A stretch of DNA of 64,000 nt from Apoda limacodes (GCA_946406115.1 OX291544.1:2976001-3040000); one strand, 5' to 3'. Numbered from the stretch's first letter, positions 1-10,883 are shown. The notes: generated by a model from the letters alone, not told the origin. A program made the numbers and translations.

Positions 1-99
1 TCTACCCAATGATTGTATAGATTTTTTATAATTGATTATATGTTATGCTGTTGATTTACCTAAATAAAAAGAAAATAAAAAAATAAATCAGCTGAAGAG

Positions 100-586
100 T
101 ATACAACATGTACCGAAACACTTAGTAGGTAATAAAAATAAGTTAGTAAGCTTATAAAAACAAAGTCAAACATGTCAATTATTATTTTTTTATTTTAAGC
201 AGCATGCCCCTGCGCACCATGTGAAGCGTCAAATATCGTGAATCGTGTTTAAGAGTATTCTGATATTTAATAGACTAGTGGCATTAGCGCTATCATAATT
301 ATATTTTAGCACAATCATATGTACATAAATATACTTACATATTATTAAAACTATACATGTATATAATATAATAATAAATATTATTAATGCGAAATAACCT
401 CTTCACGCTCAAACCGCTGTACCGATCAAGATGAAATTTGGCTTGAATATAGTTTGAGTCCCGGAAAAGGACATAAGCTACTTGAAAACGTCATCTGTTT
501 TTTTTTCTCTATATTTGAGGAGTTGCCGTTGAAATCCTACACCGATGACCGAATTTAGGGCGAGTGGAACCGCGGGCCAAAGCTAC
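100..586 (+). repeat. Dispersed repeat B, full-length copy (Helitron-like)
   Basis: This segment matches the reverse complement of 58281-58762 from end to end, apart from small indels. Shared landmarks are AAACACTTAGTAGGTAAT near the left end, AAGCGTCAAATATCGT in the middle, and GAACCGCGGGC near the right end. The part from about 395 on resembles the short lepidopteran Helitrons elsewhere in the window (same layout of 'accgctgtaccga...gatgaaatttgg'). The right end is CTAC rather than the CTAG expected of a Helitron, so the class is inferred. No coding capacity is visible. Confidence 0.65.
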
Positions 587-1331
587 ATATATATCGAAAA
601 TATGTCTGTTCGTTTGTGCCTGTATCACGTTACAAAGGATCATCCAATTGAGCTAAAAACTGCGCACGAGGATAATTGAAGAGATGGAGAAAAACGTAGG
701 CTAGACTTTTATTCCGTAAAAAGCTTTTGCAGACCAAATTCCACGTGCATGAACTATAGCCACAGGTAGAGCTTGGTATTGCAAGTTTCTTACTACAATT
801 CAGGAGTGGTTGTAATAATCCTACGCCAATCCAGCGTGGGCGGTATCTTTGGCGACAACTAGTACATATATAAATACATACACAAAGACACACATAAATA
901 TACATAAACCACAAACAGTGTATCAAAAACTGATAGTGCTAGAAAAAATATACATATATGTATAAACTTATACAGGTACCAGTATAATAATATTATAAAT
1001 ATAGTATTAATAACCCGCTACAATCCACCATCGGCCGCCCGGCGCCAGAGAGGCTCCAAATATGAGAGGGCGCATAACACAAACGTGCACACATACCCAT
1101 ATGCATACACATACTCACAGACTTTGTATATCATGAAATAGCCCAGCTCCCACACAACAAATGCACTAAATTACGTCACTTACTGTCACTTTGGAAACAA
1201 GCCTAAGGGAAGAAGAAGTGACAAGAGACTTCCAGGGTTACCATCAATTACGCAGGAACCAGGCCACCAAATATACAAAATCTTTAAAAATATGTACACG
1301 TCTATGCGCTACACTCACCCCAGACACCACC
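587..1331. other. Unassigned AT-rich sequence
   Basis: No domain-bearing frame is visible. A 98-codon frame on the minus strand (630-926) has low-complexity, Cys/Tyr-rich composition and no recognised motif, so I do not call it a gene. The stretch around 1245-1290 (GCAGGAACCAGGCCACC, then 'tacaaaatc') recurs near 39486-39515, which points to a small unclassified dispersed repeat. Confidence 0.4.
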
Positions 1332-1862
1332 ACCCAATTTGGTAGTGAAGTCTCTCTCCATTAGTCAATGTAAATTGGAAGAATTTCGAAAAAATACTTG
1401 CCAGGATGAAGCTCTTTTAGTAATTATTAAATATTGTCCAAAAGGATAGCCAAAACACAAAAAATCAGTACCAGATTCAGTCAAACCATACTTTACTTTA
1501 AAAACATCACAAATGGTGTAGTTTTTAAAAACACAAGTGTTGTTTTGCCAACTTCACTTAAAAATGAAATTCTCAAACTGATTCACGAAGTCCACCAAGG
1601 TATTCAAAGTTGCCAACACTTAGCTGAAACGCAGTCTATTGGCCTAACATGAACATGGACATAAAAATATATCAATATGTGTCATATTTGTCTTACTTCT
1701 AGACGAAGTAAATCCAAAGTGTCACTCTATCCTTATGAATATAAGCTCATTCCATGGTATAAAGTGGGTGTAGAACTATTTGATTTTAATTCTAAAAGGT
1801 ACGTACCTAATAGGGTAATTCTTTACTTTCCAAGAACGCTTGATTTTTAAGTAATAAAAATT
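1332..1862 (+). pseudogene. Ty3/gypsy integrase relic
   Basis: Broken frames read as consecutive parts of a gypsy integrase. At 1351-1447 the frame SLSISQCKLEEFRKNT resembles the linker before the integrase zinc domain. At about 1510-1650 the frame has LKNEILKLIHEVHQGIQSC, the usual His-His part of the HHCC zinc-binding module. At about 1715-1850 YKLIPWYKVGVELFDFNSK matches the start of the catalytic core around the first Asp, here replaced by Glu. Stops and frameshifts separate the parts, and the rest of the core is missing. It is a dead fragment; the lineage cannot be fixed from this little sequence. Confidence 0.7.
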
Positions 1863-2409
1863 TCTATTACTACCACATACCACATTTATATACAAAGATG
1901 AAATTCAGAATCTCTCGGAGGACACTAGTTTTTCCGGAAAATAAATAAATTCATTTCATACAAAATCGTACATACACATGGGACATTCCGTAGAAACAGA
2001 GAACATATTCTGAAACCCAATTATCAATCACAACAAAACACTTCACAATATCCAACAGCCCAAAATACCGAAAGTACAGTTCCAGACAAACAAATCCGTA
2101 AACCTTTTGAATATCGTGAAAATTAGTTTAGTAGTATTTCAGTGTCGTTAGCCTTAGATTCATAGAGTTTTATTCTAGAATAGTGCTGTGCCACGTTGTA
2201 TCATGCAATCGATTATCTATTTAACGATTATTGTGAAAAATGTTGACTACTTATTTTTCTAAAAAAAGGAACACTACATACATTAACGCAGCTTTAATTC
2301 ATTATATATAGTCTGTAACAAATGCCTAACATGTACTGTACGCACTCTGTGAGATAATAAGAAAAGATTACTCGACTTAAACTGTGTCTTCTTCATATGA
2401 AACAAAAAA
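1863..2409. other. Unassigned AT-rich sequence
   Basis: I see no motif-bearing frame, repeat or RNA here. Confidence 0.4.
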
Positions 2410-2702
2410 ACACATATCATCTAGAGACAAGGTACTCGTCAAGACGAATTAAACTAGTCCAAACTCGACCGGGTTGCGTCGTTTTATTACAGAGGTCTTA
2501 TGGCCACCTTCCAGTTCCATCGTCAGATCAGCTCCATGTCATCATAATATTGCAATGTCACGCGATATACATATGCATGCAAAATTTCAGCTCAATCGGA
2601 ACCCGGAAAGTGTGTTAAATTTAACTTTAATTTTAATTTAACTTGCAAGAATTCATTACAAACAGACAACAGACAAGTGAAAGTAAATAAAAGCTTGTAA
2701 TG
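2410..2702 (+). repeat. Dispersed lepidopteran repeat ending in AAAAGCTTGTAA
   Basis: The segment runs from about 'gagacaaggtactcg' through ATCGTCAGATCAGCTCCATG and CAAAATTTCAGCTCAATCGG to ATAAAAGCTTGTAA. I recall this arrangement as a high-copy noncoding repeat of moth genomes; that is memory, not a search. The 73-codon frame at 2397-2618 lies inside it and is not a gene. Its class (Helitron, SINE or LINE tail) is uncertain. Confidence 0.5.
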
Positions 2703-3345
2703 TAAAAATTAGAACATTTTTTACGGTAAGTGAAGAGTAAAGCTTTGTAGCTAATTAAACTTAAATACAGCACAATCTCTTTAGTTATATTCAACGAGTT
2801 TAAGACTTGTTCAGTCGCTAACGAACTTCAGAGCTCTTTTCAATGAACCGCATCACCCGCACTTAAACATCGCGCCATTAATAAAATGCTTTGTTTATTA
2901 ATTATAAATAATAGAAACATAATTTTCAAAAATAGAAAAATAAACTATAATAATACTTTATTGCTCTTTAAGTAAGGTATATTTGATAGAGTTCGATATA
3001 AAAAGGAAGAAGTAATTGTGTTACAACTGGAGAAACAGGTTGTGGGTGAATTTAAAAGGGCAGGGCATGACAATAAATTTTATCACCTCAAATTATTGAT
3101 GTAATTTCTGTATCTCATTTGTATATGATTTTTGGATTTTAATTTCAAATTAGTTTAATTTAGATAAAAATATAAGCTTAAAAAATTGAGAAATATTTTT
3201 GTGAACGTTAATCATAAGATAAGAATGTAATAAAGGAACCCTTTGTTGAAATAATTTGACGATATTAAAAATAACAACAAAATAAGGTATGAGAAATTTG
3301 ATCTCTGTTTGGAGCTGTTATGATTAAATTTTAATAACACTTTAT
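2703..3345. other. Unassigned AT-rich sequence
   Basis: No frame, repeat or RNA can be supported in this stretch. Confidence 0.4.
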
Positions 3346-3530
3346 CGGTAAACGGGCAGGCCGCCGCACACCGCCCCTCGAGGGGTGTCCGCTTCGTCGT
3401 GGCGAAGGGGCTGAGTAGCGGCGACCATCCAGTAAGGTGTAAAAAAGATACACCTACTAACGACCAGGGTCGACCGCATATATGTCGACCTAAGGTGGGT
3501 ATCGTACGGAGTGGAGCCTCTAAGACCCGT
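3346..3530 (+). other. GC-rich island with four short hairpins
   Basis: A sharply GC-rich block sits in AT-rich DNA. Four small inverted repeats follow one another: CCCCTCGAGGGG (3374-3385), CTTCG...CGAAG (3392-3407), AGGTGT...ACACCT (3435-3455) and GTCGAC...GTCGAC (3469-3489). This looks like a structured RNA segment of a mobile element, perhaps a LINE or SINE UTR, but I cannot name the family and nothing flanking it settles the question. Confidence 0.35.
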
Positions 3531-3602
3531 TATGATTTTTGGTTGTATTAAAGTTACATTTCAAATATGTAAATCTATACATAAAAACTCCATAAAATAA
3601 AT

Positions 3603-3715
3603 ATAGTGGCCACAAGGCTCTGTGCTGTCTCCTACGCTGTTTCTACTTCATATCAATGTCATGTTGGACATCAACAACATGCATTGCTATGCAGATGACA
3701 GTGTACTGGAGATGC
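3603..3715 (+). pseudogene. LINE family 1 reverse transcriptase fragment
   Basis: The three frames together carry the same stretch that codes GSVLSPTLFLLHINDM and CYADD in the longer copies at 33522-34520 and 11736-12310: 'gctctgtgctgtctcctacgctgtttctacttc' followed by 'atgttggacatcaacaacatgcattgctatgcagatgacag'. It is a 113-bp piece around the catalytic YADD box, truncated on both sides. It belongs to the most frequent LINE family in the window. Confidence 0.75.
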
Positions 3716-3844
3716 TTTTTCAATTTTATTGAGATTTTTTGACATACTCGTATCTACTAGTTAATACAATAGTAATACTAGCATCAAATTGAGCTGATAT
3801 TTAGCACAGAGATAGTTAAAAATATGAAGAACGACATAGGCTGT

Positions 3845-3960
3845 TTATTTGTCAATAACCTCTTCACGCTAAAACCGCTAAACCCATTTAGATGAAATTT
3901 GGTACGGAAATAGTTTTAGTCTCGGGGAAGAAAATAGGATAGTTTTTATTTCGGAAAATT
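3845..3960 (+). repeat. Dispersed repeat B, partial copy
   Basis: The block AATAACCTCTTCACGCTAAA then 'accgct...agatgaaatttgg' matches the middle of the repeat at 100-586 in the same orientation. It fades out after about 3960. Confidence 0.6.
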
Positions 3961-4071
3961 TAAAAGTAGAATTATATAAGTAAAATACAGTTTTTGAAAT
4001 ATTTCGTCAATTTATTTAGGCATCATCATTTATACATAACACATAAAATAAATCGTTATTTCTATATTTAT

Positions 4072-4140
4072 TTAGAGAGAGAGGAGGGGGCGAGATATTG
4101 TGTGTGTAAGTGTGCGTGTGTAAGTGTGCGTGTGTTTGTT
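4072..4140. repeat. Purine run and TG-rich microsatellite
   Basis: An AGAGAGAGAGG run is followed by imperfect TGTG/TAAGTGTGCG repeats; 'taagtgtgcgtgtg' occurs twice in a row. Confidence 0.8.
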
Positions 4141-4723
4141 AAAAAAATATGATGAATGAATGTGTTGTTTATTAGGGCAAGGTTTACAATTAACATTTGT
4201 GCATTGCAGTATTAAATTGATGATATATAAAATAATTGTAAAGTAGTTGTAGGTGAAACTAGTACCTAAACTAGGTCTAGCCTGTTCTTATGGGCACTTT
4301 GCTCTTAAGTGAATATTTTTGTTATTTAATGTTTGTTAAAATTCTTAAGTGAAGGTTTTATTGCTTCCGGATCTCATAGACAAGAAGAAGATACTTTGTA
4401 AGTATCTATATTATTTATAAGATCTTTTATGTAATCCATTTTGATTTGTAAAAAAGAACTAGACTAAATGATAGACTAAAAATAATTATAGGTAGTTAAT
4501 GAAGATTTTTTTAAAAGTATTGTTAACACGAAAATTATAACACAGCGACATATAAAATTATAACAAATTCCGAAACGAAAATTTAATATTGGGTTTATAT
4601 ACTAGTATTGAATGGTTAGATTATTTGTTGTATAATTGCATAGAATAAGCGTTTTATACTTTTGTAAATAGTGATGATTATTCTTCTTATCAATTACAAA
4701 AATATTTTTTCCACAACGCGGCA
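4141..4723. other. Unassigned AT-rich sequence
   Basis: Nothing recognisable is visible on either strand. Confidence 0.4.
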
Positions 4724-4779
4724 AGAGTATAGAGTATAGAGTATAGAGTATAGAGTATAGAGTATAGAGTATAGTATAG
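4724..4779. repeat. Heptanucleotide microsatellite (AGAGTAT)n
   Basis: About seven to eight near-perfect head-to-tail copies of AGAGTAT, ending in a degenerate AGTATAG. This is a slippage-type microsatellite with no linked gene. Confidence 0.9.
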
Positions 4780-5321
4780 GTATAATGTAAAAAAAGTTGT
4801 AAATTGATTTTTAAGCTATGTATTATGTTCCTAAGTTTATAGTTTGGGTAAATGTTGTATTTAGGTGTTGAAATTGTATATACGCTTCGAGACCAATGTT
4901 AGAATATAACTTCGTGATATTTCTTTACTTTGAAGGTTGAAGTGGCTTAACGGTATATACGCAAAGTGATATTTTGGGTGTAGATTAAAAAATATATAAC
5001 GGCATATATAAGTTAAATGTTGAAGAATAAAAGTTAAAAATATACTAAAAGAAAGAGTTAAATATTGTCGACAGTCTCTCTTACTAGTTAATGGCAGCAT
5101 GATAGTGTGTATATATGTATGTAATTATTGAGGTGTAGTGTGATGTTGGGCTAAAGTAAGAGGTTATTGGATATGATATAAATTGTCTGAAAATAGGTAT
5201 TGAGGTTTTTACTAGTTCGAATGATTGTTATGCACGGTATTATAGTTTATTATAGTTTATTAATAACTAATACAGATTGTTTACTTTCCTTTTTAGAAAA
5301 GTCCCGTCAATTTAGACATTC
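4780..5321. other. Unassigned AT-rich sequence
   Basis: Only low-complexity frames are present, for example a Tyr/Phe-rich 79-codon minus-strand frame at 4861-5100 that has no motif. Confidence 0.4.
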
Positions 5322-6122
5322 GAAGCTACCTAAATTCCCACCAAGCTGAAAATCAGTAAGATTGTTTAAAATATGATTAAAAATAAAATTTCGAAGTTTG
5401 GATCTTTCTTCTGTATGGAAAAAAGTTTATTCAAGGTCAAAGGTCAAAAAAATGAGTTTTTCGCGATTTTCACCAAAACGGTAAGTTTTATCATAAAAAT
5501 ACTCCAGACAAAAATTGTAGATCATAAAATTATCTACAAAAAGCCACCGTTTTTGAGATACACACCGTAAAAGCTGTAATAATGTAATTATAATAATAAT
5601 ATGCAAACGTTTCCACGCCACCTATGAGGTGCACTTAGCGCGTTTTTTAACGTGGTTTAAATTAAGGGACTGGGTTTCATTTTATCTGATATTCTTATAG
5701 TTATAACTTATTTATATTTTATATTATAAGTGTAAGTTACAATGACCGATAGAAAAATATTTTGAACATATATTACAACTATAGAGATGTAAATACGTGG
5801 CGTACTCATGCATATTTTGACGATTACAACTTTTACAACTTTTTGAAACGTTTTATCTCAAAAACGGTGGCTCGTAGAAAAAAAGCATAGGTATATATAT
5901 ATTTTGTAGTAAATTTTATGATCTACAATTTTTGTCTGAAGTATTTTTATGATAAAACCTAACGTTTTGGTAAAAATCGCGAAAACCTCATTTTTTTGAC
6001 CTTTGACCTTGAATAAATTGTTTTCCAGACAGGGAAAAGATGGAGAACTTTCAAATTTTATTTTTAATCATATTTTAAACAATCTAACTGATTTTCAGCT
6101 TGGTGGGAATTAAGGTAGCTTT
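5322..6122. mobile_element. Foldback element with arms of about 240-270 bp
   Basis: The left arm (about 5322-5560) and right arm (about 5851-6122) are inverted copies. The outer ends read AGCTACCTAAATTCCCACC and, on the other strand, AGCTACCTTAATTCCCACC. Both contain CAAGCTGAAAATCAGT, AGGTCAAAGGTCAAAAAAATG, GACAAAAATTGTAGATCATA and CCACCGTTTTTGAGAT. The 290-bp core has no coding frame. This is the layout of a nonautonomous DNA transposon with long inverted repeats. The superfamily is not evident, as I cannot fix the exact ends or a target duplication. Overlapping frames at 5373-5621 are shadows of the arm. Confidence 0.75.
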
Positions 6123-6719
6123 ACTCTTATTTTTTGGTCTAATTTGACCGGACTAGAAGGGTCCCTTGAGGTCATTCTTTTGAATTTCAATGTTTAGCAT
6201 GCTATAAAGTTGTTGTTGTTTTTGTTAAGTGTTTTGGAAACATTTCCTATTTTAATGCAAGTTTTTGGAGATTTCATTCATTTAAGACACTTATTTCTAG
6301 CTTCAAATTCAAAAATCTAACAACTGCTTATTAAATTATTATTATTAGTATTGTTAATAACATTTAAATCAATAAATATTAGGTTGTAAGTTAGTGCGTG
6401 ATGTCAGCGACATAAGAAAGCTGTTAGAGTGTATGTATGTTGAGTGAACGTTTCGCACAGTTGTAGTTAACCTCGGGAGAACGTTAACTGACCTTGATCT
6501 ATTTCTCCATTTTTACAGCTGAAAGCAATCTCCTTTTACACGTCAGTTAAGTGCCACTTAACCTGGCGACAACCGAGACGAGAAATTAACTAGAAGAGGA
6601 AACTAGCTCATTTAGTGATACCTAGTAATATGATAAAGGTAAAGTTTGGTTTTTTGCTGGAACGTACTATTTGGAACTGCTAGTCGGATTAAAATTTTTT
6701 TTACATTTAATAGCCCAAT
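6123..6719. other. Unassigned sequence, possibly the body of the following Helitron
   Basis: AT-rich DNA with a somewhat GC-richer stretch around 6465-6600. I cannot find the 5' TC end of the Helitron whose 3' end lies at 6979, so part of this stretch may belong to it. Confidence 0.3.
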
Positions 6720-6979
6720 TCTCGAGAAATATAATAGGCTATTTAAAATCATGCTACGACCCTTACGGGCCGAGCAAAAATAAAATAAAATCAGAAAAAA
6801 CCCAAAGCAAAAACGAAGTGCCTAATAGCGCGGGTGAGCGATACGACGCCATGGGGGACCGTAGCAATACGACGCCATGGGGGACTGTAGCAATACGACG
6901 TCAGGGGGACTGTAGCAATACGACACCACGGGGGACTGTGCAACGGAAAAAGCAGAATAACGTCTGCCAGGTCAGCTAG
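6720..6979 (+). mobile_element. Helitron 3' end, with minisatellite
   Basis: The right end has the Helitron 3' signature: a short hairpin GCAGA-ATAACG-TCTGC at 6952-6967, an eight-base spacer, CTAG at 6976-6979, and a T as the next base. Just upstream lie about four 25-26-bp tandem units. Helitrons end in CTRR after a hairpin and insert between A and T, and tandem repeats near the 3' end are common in them. The 5' end was not found. The 102-codon frame at 6671-6979 runs through the minisatellite and is not a gene. Confidence 0.6.
6846..6946. repeat. 26-bp minisatellite, about four units
   Basis: Units of the form ACGCCATGGGGGACTGTAGC plus AATACG repeat head to tail; the third unit is one base shorter and the last is degraded. 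Confidence 0.85.
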
Positions 6980-7081
6980 TATTTAAATAAAGTACTTAGT
7001 TACTAGTTTATTTCAAATTCATTTTTATGTTCAAGGAATATTCCCGAATCAATTTTATTTTAATCAATTTTATTTTATTTT

Positions 7082-7260
7082 ATAGTAAATAAGTATTTAC
7101 AGACTTCTTTGTTTACGTTATTAGTATTGCCCTCCGGATCATATAAGGAGTTGGGTCTGGTGACGCGAGAGCAAGCGACGCACAGTTGTTCGTGACAACA
7201 GTAGCTCGTCCCGAGGTCAACATCCATAGCTTTCAGTGTATCTTACAGCAATCCCTGTCT
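7082..7260 (-). pseudogene. Helitron Rep/helicase C-terminal relic
   Basis: Read on the minus strand, one frame gives VDLGTSYCCHEQLCVACSRV and then PNSLYDPEGNTNNVNKEV. This corresponds to the end of Helitron RepHel proteins, where a His-Glu-Gln-Leu-(Y/C)-V-A-C-S-R-V segment precedes the last beta strands of the Pif1-like helicase. Upstream motifs are missing or scrambled. An autonomous Helitron was therefore once present here, though this fragment cannot be active and need not have mobilised the short copies nearby. Confidence 0.75.
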
Positions 7261-7481
7261 CCAGCACACTTGCTGGAGAACTTAAGACAAGTTATTAAAC
7301 TTAGCTGCGTAGGCGGATTTAGGATTGAGGATCGTAATTAGTACTATCTTTTCCTACGGTCTTGATAATCCGGAACTTACTAGAGGACTTTTTCCAAACG
7401 AAAAGATCACGTCCTAGAGTGAATTTAGACAACTGTTTGGAGCGTTTGTAATCTTATATTTGTTATATACTTTGTTAAAAA
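7261..7481. other. Unassigned sequence next to the helicase relic
   Basis: No certain motif. It could be decayed Helitron coding sequence, but I could not read any helicase box in it. Confidence 0.3.
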
Positions 7482-8000
7482 CTAGATTTCGCCAGCAGCT
7501 CCGCCCGCCCTAAATTTGGTTATCGGCGTTTAATTTCTACGTCAACTCCTTTATTATACTAATGAAGTTTACTATATTAAGTTATCCCTCGCAGCCTAGT
7601 TGGTAGCGTGGCCGACTGCTGTGCAGAGGGTGTGGGTTTGATTCCCGCACAGGACAATCATTTATGTAATAAACATTTGTATTTGTCTTGAGTCAGGGTG
7701 TAATTATGTATGATATGTATGTATTTACAAAAAATATGTATTTGTATACGTTGTCTGGTATCCATAACACAAGCTTTGCTTACTTTGGGGCCAGACGGCG
7801 CTGTGTGTAATAAATTTATTTATATTTAATTATTATTTATAGTTATTCTCGCGGGAACTTTTGAATTTTTCGGGATAAAGCAGTCTATCTTCCAGGGCCT
7901 GACCTATATGCGTGCCAAGTTTCATCCTAATCCGTCGAGTGGTTAAAGCATAAATTGAGCTACAAACATTCAAACTTTCAAATTTATAATATAAGTAGGA
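7482..8000 (-). mobile_element. Nonautonomous Helitron (Lep1-like) split by a SINE
   Basis: Read on the minus strand the element begins TCCTACTTATATTATAAATT (8000) and ends ...GAGCTGCTGGCGAAATCTAG (7482). TC at the start and CTAG at the end are the Helitron termini. It is closely related to the copies at 37924-38214, 40838-41107 and 41115-41354. A SINE at 7586-7840 interrupts it, flanked by AGTTAT on both sides. Without the SINE the element is about 260 bp. It has no coding capacity and would need a helicase in trans. Confidence 0.8.
7586..7840 (+). mobile_element. tRNA-derived SINE
   Basis: The head resembles a tRNA gene: an A-box-like GCAGCCTAGTTGGTAGCGTG at about 7591 and a B-box-like GGGTTTGATTCCCGCAC at about 7634, the spacing of an internal RNA polymerase III promoter. 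No complete cloverleaf or anticodon arm can be folded convincingly, so it is not a functional tRNA gene. The tail 'ccataacacaagctttgcttactttgggg...agacggcgctgtgtg' is the 3' end I associate with moth SINEs of the HaSE type (recalled, not searched). AGTTAT occurs at 7580-7585 and 7841-7846 and is probably the target duplication. Confidence 0.75.
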
Positions 8001-9932
8001 TATGATTCTATACTGTACTTTCTCAGAGTATACGGTAAGAAGTCTCTAGCAAAGATACGCACCCCTTTCGTACCGTTTTTCTTTATGCTCATTATGAATG
8101 TTTTAACTTTACAAAAAACGGGTTGCACTCCGGAAGTGCCAGCAGAAGTGAAAACATACTAGCTATTTACTTCCCATCTTTCGTATACATATTTATTTAT
8201 TATAAAGAATAATGTCATATATAATTGTAGGGAACCAATGTCCTTTACACACAATTCGCGCTTAACACTCAAATGTGTCACAAAACATGTCTTGAACCAT
8301 TGTATATTTTTCAGCAATATCCTAACTATATTTTTCAATAATGTTATAAGCTATATTAAACGTAATATATTACTATGCCACTACTACAATGGAACTGGCT
8401 CTCTATCCTATGACACGTCTCTAACTCCTCTAACTTTCGACTGTTTTTTTTGACACAACCTAACATAATAAATTGTTTATTTACTTTCCTATAAAATCAT
8501 CTATTGACACATCAGCACATAGATATACTTTCTATCCAGTGTAACGTAAGCTATGCTCTACATGCAATTACATTTATCTCACCTCGTATCGTATCGTAGC
8601 ACATTTTAACTTCATCCTCCGCACTTTCATTATTATAAATAATAATGTTTGTTTATTTACGTTTTTGACTCACTATATTTGGCATCTCAATCTGTAATAG
8701 TATTAAAATCACATATCCAACCTCCCTGTACAAATCATAATCGCCATATACTTAAAATAAAAAACTAACCTAATGTAAATAAATCTGACGCGAATTCCGT
8801 CTTACGAATTTTCGATCAGGTCACGAGTCCTGACGCGAGTTTAACATTTTTTACCCATACCAAAAAAAGTGCACAACGCCGCTAAAAAAGGTTTCACTTC
8901 AATAAAAAATTAAAATAAAACTCAACTTATCATTTTTATGAACTTGGATACTTACAGTCGAACAATCAAAGGATGATGGCTTCCTGCCCCATCCGCATAG
9001 ACGTGGCTCCTGCTCACGACTAATACTCTAATGCGAAACCTCCGGAACACATTTATCCCCTTCATGTACCATTTCACCTTTTCTCAAGCATGAAATACTG
9101 ATTTATCCGAGGTAAGGAGACGATTTATGACATTTATGTCTCAAAGTGTGTGTATGTGTGTGTCCCTCACAGAAAACGGATTTGTTATTCGAACACATTT
9201 CTAGTCACACTTTATATTTTTGGTAAATCGTGATTTATTTGATGACGAATATTTTACAAGGCTTGTAGAGTATGCGTACTTGATATCAAAATGTAAGTAT
9301 TATGTATTTATTTTCTTATTTGCCGTGTTTATTGTACTGAGAAATGAAATTACACAGCTGTCGCTGCAGGGACCGTCTTACGTAATAGTGTTATCGGTAA
9401 ACGGTCCGCTCGCCAAACAAACTCCAGATTCGAATGTGTGAATGAACATTTAGCAACTCACACACTGTAAAAAACGATTATGTTAAAAAATAATATAAAA
9501 TATTAACCTTTTATAACTGATTTTTGTTGAAAAGAATTTTCCTACAAATAGAGCAAACTTTTTAAGTTTTGATGGTTTTAGTATTATTACCGAATGTTGG
9601 TATATTGTGGATAATGGAGGTTCCTAAAATATCTTTTATGAGTGTTAGTTAGTTTAGTAACTTGCTAATTAATACAAACACAATAACAGAGTATCTACCG
9701 TTTCCACTGTATTTTCAGAATTCGCTGTTAAAATTCACCTTCAACCTTAAAATATCTAATACCTGAGTTCAAAATAAGTTTTAACATAATAATTGAACTC
9801 ACCATATTTAATGCGATAATTAAAGAGGTTTGTGTACCAATATTTTTTGCCATGAGTAGGTAATTGCCTCAACACACCTGAACACTCTTAAGGCTGTTTG
9901 TCTAACAGATAAACTGACAGACTTTTTTTAGA
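8001..9932. other. Unassigned AT-rich sequence
   Basis: About 1.9 kb without a supportable feature. Frames at 8238-8453 and 9220-9441 are short, have no recognisable motif and lie in AT-rich DNA. I see no repeat shared with the rest of the window. Confidence 0.4.
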
Positions 9933-10883
9933 TTGCATTTATTAAATCAGTTTTTACAAAGTTTTAAGAATTATTTAAAAAAATATACATTATGTGTAGT
10001 TTTTATGTATATTCCTGGTTTTGAAAATTTTAAACTGAGGCAGACGGACAGACAAACAGCGTCGCCACATTTTAAACCTATTACGTTCGGAACTATCTTG
10101 GAAATAACAGAAACTAAATATTTTTGTAACAGTAGCAACAAAGTTGGCATTTTATCGTTTTTAGTAGACATGACAGCTTATAAACTTTTTTCTTTTGTTT
10201 AGTTTAGTTTAGGTAAATATTATAGTTAGAGTGTGTTGTGTCGTTGTGTCTCGTAGTTATGACTCAGTCGTGCTTGGTGAAGATAACTTCATTTCCATTA
10301 TTCATTAGTGTCTGGAGCTTAATCGGATTAGTGCTGAAGTTCGTCGTGTTTTATAAAATAAACACTTATTGTGTTACGAAAATATAGTTAATAACATTTT
10401 AATGTGTACTTCAGATAATGCACTTAAGTTCGTATGACACACGTGTACTTAAGGGTTCCATTCGTTTTCACTGGACGTATATTATCAAATTGCTGTACGA
10501 AGTTTTAAGCCAAATTATTACTTTAAGTAAGTGAATGTAACCTTTTTGTGGCTAATAAATCCATCAAGTAATTTTTGAACTGCAAACTTAAGATGACAAA
10601 TCCGGAAAATAAGTGTATGTATGGTAACAACAACAGGAGGTTTTACATTTCAGACTGTATAGTTATATGAAAAACCTCGCTTACCCTTTATTTTAATGAA
10701 CTTATGGATGAAAAACCAAAAAAAACGCACATATAAAAGGAAAAGCATACACTTCAGTTTGTTATATAAACTGGTAATTTTTCTAAGATGTCAAGGCGCC
10801 AAAGAGTTGGCGGACATGCACACATTACAGCAAGTAATTATATTATTGAAGTTGTTTTTTTTTCTTTTTGCAAACATAAATCC
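9933..10883. other. Unassigned sequence with a CAGACGGACAGACAAACAG motif
   Basis: Around 10040 there is a GCAGACGGACAGACAAACAG string of the type often found in dispersed moth repeats. It explains the paired frames on both strands at 9933-10202, which I do not regard as genes. Nothing else is recognisable. Confidence 0.35.

Noticed and set aside
3346..3530. HDV-like ribozyme
   Set aside because: Several stems are present, but I could not arrange them into the nested double pseudoknot this fold requires.
5373..5621. Overlapping frames of 64-65 codons on both strands
   Set aside because: They are part of the foldback arm; the same sequence inverted at 5851-6122 does not keep the frame.
6671..6979. 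102-codon frame
   Set aside because: It runs through a minisatellite and the Helitron 3' end; the repeated residues reflect the DNA repeat.
7588..7655. Possible functional tRNA gene
   Set aside because: A- and B-box-like strings are present, but no sound acceptor or anticodon stem, and a SINE body follows directly.
9933..10202. Paired frames of 89 and 66 codons
   Set aside because: AT-rich, no motif, and centred on a CAGACGGACAGACAAACAG repeat string.
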